A DNA stretch of 57,928 bases from Hyphomicrobiales bacterium (GTDB lineage Bacteria > Pseudomonadota > Alphaproteobacteria > Rhizobiales > Rhizobiaceae). The translations under genes were made by a program, and so were the position numbers. Where the stretch lies: NCBI GenBank assembly GCA_900468625.1, contig UBUL01000040.1:1-57928 (forward strand). Direction: 5' to 3'. Under the pieces are notes generated by a model. It was not told the origin of the DNA and did not search any database. It saw only the letters and a program-made list of their open reading frames with translations. Within the stretch, counting starts at the first letter, position 1, and the number at the start of each line of letters is the position of its first letter. Shown here one piece after another: positions 52,908-57,928 of this stretch.

Positions 52908-53581
52908 CCCTCGTCCTTGATCATGTATCCGGCGCCGCGGATCGTCTTCAGCAGCGGCTGGCTGAAATCCTTCTCGATCTTGGAGCGCAGGCGCGAAACG
53001 TGAACGTCGATGACGTTTGTCTGCGGATCGAAGTGATAATCCCAGACGTTCTCGAGCAGCATGGTGCGGGTCACGACCTGGCCGGCATTCTTCATCAGAT
53101 ATTCCAGCAGGCGGAACTCGCGCGGCTGCAGCAGGATTTCCCTGCCGCCGCGGCGCACCTCATGCGAGAGACGGTCCAGCTCCAGGTCGCCGACGCGATA
53201 GAGCACATCCTGCTCCGGCGCACCCTTGCGGCGGCCGAGCACTTCGACGCGCGCCAGAAGCTCGCTGAAAGCATAGGGTTTCGGCAGGTAATCGTCGCCG
53301 CCGGCGCGCAACCCGGTGACGCGATCATCGACCTGGCCGAGCGCGGAAAGGATCAGAACCGGCGTATGAATGCCCTTGCGGCGCAGTTCACTGATGACCG
53401 ACAGCCCGTCGCGACGCGGAAGCATGCGGTCGATGATGGCAACATCGTAGCTGTTCTCGGTGGCCATGAAGAGACCGCTCTCGCCGTCGCTCGCGTGATC
53501 GGCAATGATGCCGGCCTCGCGAAACGCCTTGGTAAGGTAAGCCGCCGCTTCAAGATCGTCTTCGATGATCAGAATCTTCAT
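52904..53581 (-). CDS. OmpR-type response regulator
   Basis: The 225-residue protein has a receiver domain with acidic residues EDD at 7-9, the phosphorylated Asp at 51 and the Lys of YLPKPY, followed by an OmpR-type winged helix (REFRLLEYLMKNAGQVVTR). The start at 53581 (MKILIIEDD) is the family norm. An in-frame ATG at 53662 would add 27 residues and has AGG near it, so it may also be used. Its stop overlaps the kinase gene by four bases. It probably responds to envelope stress together with degP, which is inference. Confidence 0.9.
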   Translation of the reverse strand: MKILIIEDDLEAAAYLTKAFREAGIIADHASDGESGLFMATENSYDVAIIDRMLPRRDGLSVISELRRKGIHTPVLILSALGQVDDRVTGLRAGGDDYLPKPYAFSELLARVEVLGRRKGAPEQDVLYRVGDLELDRLSHEVRRGGREILLQPREFRLLEYLMKNAGQVVTRTMLLENVWDYHFDPQTNVIDVHVSRLRSKIEKDFSQPLLKTIRGAGYMIKDEG

Positions 53582-53698
53582 GTGGGCGACATTACCTGCC
53601 GAGGGCGCCTCGGCACAACCAGAATCGGAGGAGTTCACGGCGTGTTGGCCAGCGGTTGTCATCTTTTACCTGCCTTGGAGCCAGTCATCGTTGACGTC

Positions 53699-53743
53699 TT
53701 AAAAAGGAAAGCCACGCAAGCCGTGGCCTGCGCGGCTTCCCGA
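53699..53743 (-). terminator. Terminator after degP
   Basis: On the minus strand GGAAGCCGCGCA pairs with TGCGTGGCTTTCC (one G-T pair and one bulge) around GGCCACGGCT, followed by TTTTTAAG. It lies 20-65 bases after the degP stop codon. Confidence 0.75.
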
Positions 53744-53765
53744 CATATTCTATCGGCTGAGAAGA

Positions 53766-55322
53766 TCAGCCTGCATTGATCGGCAGAGCGACGAAGCGGC
53801 TGCCGTCACCGGACTGAATCTGGAACAGTGCGCGCGTGCGGCCATCCTTCTTCGCCTGTTCGATGATCTTGGCGATGTCGCCGGCGTTGGAGACATGCTG
53901 GTTGTTGACCGAGGTGATCTTCTCGCCTTCCTTTACGCCCTTGTCGGCAGCATCGGAGTCAGGATCGACCGCGGTGATCGCAACGCCCTTGCCATCGTCG
54001 GAGGGGCCGACGGTGAGGCCGAGGTCAGCCAAAGCCTTCTCGGAGGATGGCTGCTGCGGCTGGCTCGGCTGCGAATCATCGTTTGAGGCCTGGTTCTGAT
54101 CGGCCGGGAGAGTTCCGAGCTCGACGGTAACCGACTGCGACTTGCCGCCGCGCCAAAGAGTAACCTCAACCTTGCTGCCCGGCTGCATGGCGCCGATGCG
54201 ACGAGCCAGATCGCGCGGATCCTTGACCGGATCGCCATTGACGGCGGTGACGACGTCGCCGTTCTTGATGCCTGCCTTCTGGCCGGGCGAGCCATCCTGC
54301 GGAGAGACGACCAGCGCGCCGCTCGCTTCGGAAAGGCCGAGCGATTCGGCGATATCCTTGGTGACGGGCTGAATCTGTACGCCGAGCCAGCCGCGCGAGA
54401 CGGTGCCGGTCTTGATCAGGTCGTTGACGACATCCTTGGCGGTCGTTGCCGGAATTGCGAAGGCGATGCCGACGCTGCCGCCCGACTGCGAGAAGATGGC
54501 GGTGTTGATGCCGACCACCTGGCCGTTGAGGTTGAAAGTCGGACCGCCGGAATTGCCCTTGTTCACCGGAGCATCGATCTGGATGTAATCGTCATAGGGG
54601 CCGGAATGGATGTCACGGCCACGGGCCGAAACGATACCTGCGGTCACGGTGCCACCGAGACCGAACGGGTTGCCGACAGCCACTACCCAATCGCCCACGC
54701 GGACCTTGGTGTCATCGGCCCAGGTGACATAGGTGAATTTCTTGCCCTTGGGATCGACCTTCAGGACGGCGAGGTCTGTGCGCGAGTCTTTGCCGACCAG
54801 CTTGGCGTCGAGCTCGGTGCCGTCGTTGAGGACAACGACAAAGGCTGCGCCATCGGAAACGACGTGATTGTTGGTGACGATGTAGCCGTCTTCGGAGACG
54901 AAAAAGCCGGACCCTTGAGCGACCGGACGCAGGTGACCCTTGTTGTCCTCGGAATTCTTCTGCTGGTTCTGGCCCTTCTGCTGGCCGCGTCCCTGCTGCT
55001 GTTCGAACTGGCGGAAGAACTTCTTCAAGGGATGATCGTCGGGAAGGTCGTCGAAGCCGCGGCCGAGACCGAAGGAATCATCTTCCTCGGCAACCGGATT
55101 GATGCGGGATTCGACGCGAACCGAAACGACGGCCGGCGATACGGCGTCTACCACGTTTGCGAAGCTCGGGACCTGGGGAGCCTGGACGTTGACGGCATCA
55201 GCATAGGAACGGCTGACTTCGGCGGGGACACCCGTGGCCAGAGCAGCAACAGCGAGGCCGGCGACGACAGAAGCCTTCATAGCGGTGCTACGGGACAAAG
55301 TGTCCTTGATATTCCTGAACAT
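53766..55322 (-). CDS. degP: DegP/HtrA-type periplasmic serine protease
   Basis: The 518-residue protein has a signal-like N-terminus (VVAGLAVAALATGVPAEV), a Gln-rich low complexity loop (about 107-123), the trypsin-like domain with catalytic His153, Asp183 and Ser258 (GNSGGP), and two PDZ domains. It degrades damaged proteins in the periplasm. The length is a little above average because of the Gln-rich loop. It lies downstream of ccmH in the same direction and upstream of a two-component system, the order known from other rhizobia. A terminator follows it. Confidence 0.96.
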   Translation of the reverse strand: MFRNIKDTLSRSTAMKASVVAGLAVAALATGVPAEVSRSYADAVNVQAPQVPSFANVVDAVSPAVVSVRVESRINPVAEEDDSFGLGRGFDDLPDDHPLKKFFRQFEQQQGRGQQKGQNQQKNSEDNKGHLRPVAQGSGFFVSEDGYIVTNNHVVSDGAAFVVVLNDGTELDAKLVGKDSRTDLAVLKVDPKGKKFTYVTWADDTKVRVGDWVVAVGNPFGLGGTVTAGIVSARGRDIHSGPYDDYIQIDAPVNKGNSGGPTFNLNGQVVGINTAIFSQSGGSVGIAFAIPATTAKDVVNDLIKTGTVSRGWLGVQIQPVTKDIAESLGLSEASGALVVSPQDGSPGQKAGIKNGDVVTAVNGDPVKDPRDLARRIGAMQPGSKVEVTLWRGGKSQSVTVELGTLPADQNQASNDDSQPSQPQQPSSEKALADLGLTVGPSDDGKGVAITAVDPDSDAADKGVKEGEKITSVNNQHVSNAGDIAKIIEQAKKDGRTRALFQIQSGDGSRFVALPINAG

Positions 55323-55491
55323 ATGCGAGTTACCTTCTCTTCTCTCGTCAGATTTCCACCGGCGGGAACCGGCTATGGTGCATCACGATAATGATATAGG
55401 GCACGGCACCTTACAGCGAACTGTCCGCCCCATGAAAAATTCGTAATGTAAGGAAATGGTAGCAATGAGGTGAAGGAAAATGACACCCGCG

Positions 55492-55947
55492 TCACTTTCC
55501 CAAGATCTCGTTCAACTCAGCTTCCTCTTCTGCATTCAGAGGCTGACCAGTGGGCTTTCCAGAGCGGCGGCGCGCGTAAACGGCGAGGGCCAATCCACCT
55601 GCCACGAATAGCACAATCGGCGCTCCCCAGAGGATGACAGTCTTTTGGCTGAAGCGGGGTTTGAGCAGGACGAACTCGCCGTAGCGGGAGACGATATAGT
55701 CGAGCACCTGCCGATCGGTATCGCCGTCCGTCAGGCGCTTGCGCACAAGCAGGCGCAGGTCGCGGGCAAGGTCGGCATTGGAATCGTCGATGGACTGGTT
55801 CTGGCAGACCATGCAGCGCAGTTCGGCCGAGATTATGCGTGCCCGTGCCTCGAGGGCCGGATCGGGCAGGACTTCGTCTGGATTGACCGCAAATGCGGGG
55901 GTCGCGGCAAGGAACAATACCAGCAGCATAAGGAAGCGGACGAACAC
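55492..55947 (-). CDS. ccmH: CcmH/CycL cytochrome c maturation protein
   Basis: The 151-residue protein has a signal sequence (MFVRFLMLLVLFLAATPAFA), the redox motif CMVC at Cys45 and Cys48 (RCMVCQNQSI), and one C-terminal membrane anchor (VILWGAPIVLFVAGGLALAVYARRR). It keeps the apocytochrome c thiols reduced for haem ligation. The start is a GTG at 55947 with GGAGGCAGGA before it. A long open frame continues upstream across a repeat and into the ccmF gene in another frame. That extension is not coding. It is normally next to ccmF. Confidence 0.93.
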   Translation of the reverse strand: MFVRFLMLLVLFLAATPAFAVNPDEVLPDPALEARARIISAELRCMVCQNQSIDDSNADLARDLRLLVRKRLTDGDTDRQVLDYIVSRYGEFVLLKPRFSQKTVILWGAPIVLFVAGGLALAVYARRRSGKPTGQPLNAEEEAELNEILGK

Positions 55948-55988
55948 TCCTGCCTCCTTCCCGGCCCTGCTATTCCTGTGGTGGGATA

Positions 55989-56144
55989 CCCCCTCATCCG
56001 CCCCTGCGGGGCACCCTCTCCCCTCGAGGAGAAAGGGAAATTGCCGCTGCGGTGCCGGCATCGAACAAAAGCCAATCAACGAAGGCTGCAGCAGCTTCCC
56101 CTTCTCCCCCTGGGGAGAAGGCGCCCGAAGGGCGGATGAGGGGG
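55989..56144. repeat. 156-bp inverted repeat between ccmF and ccmH
   Basis: CCCCCTCATCCGCCC near 55988 and GGGCGGATGAGGGGG near 56144 form the outer arms. GAGGAGAAAGGGAA and TTCCCCTTCTCCCC lie further in, with smaller palindromes such as CTCCCCCTGGGGAG inside. This looks like a rhizobial palindromic repeat, inserted exactly between two genes that usually overlap or touch. Confidence 0.8.
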
Positions 56145-56159
56145 CGACGGTCAAACGCA

Positions 56160-57928
56160 TCATTCCGCCGGCTCCATCGTCGGACGAGCCGGCTTCTCCC
56201 TGCGGCGCGGCGCACCGACGCGCAGGCGGCGGTCGCTCAGCGACACGAAGCCGCCGATCGCCATGACGATCGCTCCCATCCAGATGCAGAGAATGAACGG
56301 CTTCCACCAGATGCGCACGACCATGGCGCCATCCTTGCCGGCATCGCCGACCGAGACATAGAGCTGGCTGAGCCCGAGCGTGAGAATGCCGGCTTCGGTG
56401 GTCGCGGCACGGCTTGCGGTGAAGACGCGCTTGGAAGACGACACTTCGGCAACGGCGACGCCGCCGCGGCTGACCGTGAAACGGGCGCGATCCTCCGTAA
56501 AATTGGGACCGGCGCCGGGCTGCATGCCGTCGAAGCGCAGGCTGTAACCGCCGAGCTCTGCCGTCTCGCCCGGCTTCATGCTGGTGATGTTCTCGCCTTG
56601 GAATGTCGTCACCGCGATAATGCCGAGCACGGTGACGCCGAGACCGGCATGCGCAAGCGCCGTACCGAACGCGGAGCGCGGCAGGCCGCTCAGGCGGCGC
56701 AAGGCTATGTTCGCAGCCACCTTGCCGATACCGGCGCGATACCAGAGATCGGCCAAAGCGCCGAAGATCAGGAAGAAGCCGGCTGCAAGGCCGAGAACGG
56801 CAAGCACGGGGCCGCCATGCCGGACATAGAACAGAACCAGGCCGGCTAGGAAGGCGAGGCCCGCCACGACATAGAGCCGCTGCAGCGCACCGAGCAGGTC
56901 GCCGCGCTTCCAGGCCAGCAGCGGCCCGAACGGCACGGCAATAAGGATCGGCGTCATCAGCAGCCCGAAGGTCATGTTGAAGAAGGGCGGACCGACGGAG
57001 ATCCTGTCGCCGGTCAGTGTTTCGAGCGCCAGCGGATAGAGCGTACCGGTTAAAACCGTGCCGCAGGCGACCGTCAGGATCAGATTGTTCAGCACCAGCG
57101 ATCCCTCGCGCGAGATCGGCGCGAACAATCCGCCGGCGGTAAGCTTCGGCGCGCGCAGGGCGAAGAGCGACAGCGCGCCGCCGATGAAGACCAGGAGAAT
57201 ACACAGAATGAAGATGCCGCGCGTCGGGTCGCTGGCGAAGGAATGCACCGAGGTCAGCACGCCGGAGCGGACAAGGAAGGTGCCGAGCAGCGACAGCGAA
57301 AAGGTGAGGATCGAAAGCAGCACCGTCCAGATCTTCAAGGCGTCACGCTTTTCCATGACGAGGGCCGAGTGCAGCAGCGCCGTGCCGGCAAGCCAGGGCA
57401 TGAAGGAGGCGTTTTCCACCGGGTCCCAGAACCACCAGCCGCCCCAGCCGAGTTCGTAATAGGCCCAATAGGAGCCCATGGCGATGCCGAGCGTCAGGAA
57501 GCTCCAGGCCGCCAGCGTCCACGGCCGGACCCAGCGCGCCCAGGCGGCATCGATGCGGCCCTCCAGAAGCGCGGCCACGGCAAAGGAGAAGCAGACCGAA
57601 AAGCCGACATAGCCGAGATAGAGCAGCGGCGGATGGATCGCCAGGCCGATATCCTGCAGCACCGGATTGAGATCCCTGCCCTCGGCCGGCGCCGGATCGA
57701 GCCGAATGAAGGGATTGGAGGTCAGCAGGATGAAGACCAGAAAGGCCGAGGAGATCCACGACTGCACGGCCAGCACATTGGCGCGCAGCACATCGGGCAG
57801 ATTGCGCCCGAACAGCGCGACGAACGCGCTGAACAGCGCCAGGATCAGCAGCCAGAGCATCATCGATCCCTCATGGTTGCCCCAGACGCCGGAGACCTTG
57901 AAGATCAGCGGCATCAGCGAATGGGAAT
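56160..57928 (-). CDS. ccmF: CcmF/CycK haem lyase subunit (N-terminus cut by the window)
   Basis: The visible 588 or so residues are the main part of the haem lyase that joins haem to apocytochrome c. It has a multi-helix layout and the tryptophan-rich WWD segment GWGGWWFWDPVENASF in the periplasmic loop, with conserved His residues nearby. The open frame continues to the window edge (SHSLMPLIFKVSG), so roughly the first 70-80 residues are missing. It stops at 56160. ccmH lies downstream across a repeat. Earlier cyc genes would be to the right. Confidence 0.95.
   Translation of the reverse strand, partial: SHSLMPLIFKVSGVWGNHEGSMMLWLLILALFSAFVALFGRNLPDVLRANVLAVQSWISSAFLVFILLTSNPFIRLDPAPAEGRDLNPVLQDIGLAIHPPLLYLGYVGFSVCFSFAVAALLEGRIDAAWARWVRPWTLAAWSFLTLGIAMGSYWAYYELGWGGWWFWDPVENASFMPWLAGTALLHSALVMEKRDALKIWTVLLSILTFSLSLLGTFLVRSGVLTSVHSFASDPTRGIFILCILLVFIGGALSLFALRAPKLTAGGLFAPISREGSLVLNNLILTVACGTVLTGTLYPLALETLTGDRISVGPPFFNMTFGLLMTPILIAVPFGPLLAWKRGDLLGALQRLYVVAGLAFLAGLVLFYVRHGGPVLAVLGLAAGFFLIFGALADLWYRAGIGKVAANIALRRLSGLPRSAFGTALAHAGLGVTVLGIIAVTTFQGENITSMKPGETAELGGYSLRFDGMQPGAGPNFTEDRARFTVSRGGVAVAEVSSSKRVFTASRAATTEAGILTLGLSQLYVSVGDAGKDGAMVVRIWWKPFILCIWMGAIVMAIGGFVSLSDRRLRVGAPRRREKPARPTMEPAE

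Noticed and set aside
51492..53581. Assignment of the two-component pair as FeuP/FeuQ
   Set aside because: Although both are OmpR/EnvZ-type pairs in rhizobia, the position between degP and glnE matches a different pair next to the cyc genes as I remember it, so no gene symbol was given.
55492..57204. A 570-codon open frame that would fuse ccmH with a long N-terminal extension
   Set aside because: The upstream part lies in the ccmF gene in a different frame and passes through the palindromic repeat. Only the last 151 codons show CcmH signal peptide and CMVC motif, with a ribosome site at the GTG.

Overview
The window is chromosomal DNA from an alpha-proteobacterium of the Rhizobium group. This follows from the high GC with strong GC3 bias, the rhizobial iolRCDEB inositol cluster, the cyc/ccm-degP-two-component-glnE gene order, and several copies of rhizobial intergenic mosaic repeats (RIME-like palindromes). 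I see no phage, transposase, integrase, plasmid-transfer or CRISPR genes, so this is a core chromosome segment with small accessory insertions.

Layout. 0-2.7 kb: tRNA-Ser(GCU), a ferredoxin-reductase-type flavoprotein and a Gfo/Idh/MocA dehydrogenase. 2.9-9.8 kb: myo-inositol catabolism, with the RpiR-type repressor gene iolR followed by iolC, iolD, iolE and iolB, and GGAA-N6-TTCC-like operators in both relevant intergenic regions. 9.8-18.9 kb: a MATE exporter, a small glyoxalase-fold protein, a PilZ protein, a divergent AraC/SDR pair, a HisC-like aminotransferase, a Sel1 protein, a DUF2147 protein, a 58-residue exported peptide and amn (AMP nucleosidase), whose promoter suggests a leaderless mRNA. 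18.9-21.7 kb: an ECF42-type sigma factor gene with three tandem YCII/DGPF genes, plus a divergent one-helix membrane protein. Both directions carry matching TGTCGA-N17-CG(T/A)C promoters. 21.7-28.4 kb: a YbhN-type membrane protein divergent from a GT2 glycosyltransferase, an aminotransferase remnant, a YegS-type lipid kinase, an MFS exporter, and mgtE behind a structured leader with a short upstream ORF. 28.5-33.4 kb: an Lrp regulator divergent from a DMT exporter, ETF-quinone oxidoreductase with a coupled GNAT gene, and an atypical SDR. 33.7-45.6 kb: an RND adaptor/pump operon, a YegD-like Hsp70, an unusual uracil-DNA-glycosylase-like protein, small putative genes, a putative regulator and pepN. 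46-57.9 kb: a PAS/PdhS-type sensor kinase, then on the minus strand ccmF (cut by the window end), ccmH, degP, a response regulator, a histidine kinase and glnE.

The iol enzymes together turn 2-keto-myo-inositol into 2-deoxy-5-keto-gluconate-6-phosphate. IolA and the main inositol dehydrogenase are not in the window. The minus-strand block at the right combines cytochrome c maturation, envelope proteolysis and signalling with nitrogen control by glnE.

The strongest leads for something undescribed are the mgtE leader (an 18-codon upstream ORF followed by a hairpin and a stem that pairs with the mgtE ribosome binding site) and the bidirectional ECF42 promoter region that adds a small membrane protein to the ECF42/DGPF module. 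All calls come from reading the sequence, with no database search. Family assignments are from memory of motifs.
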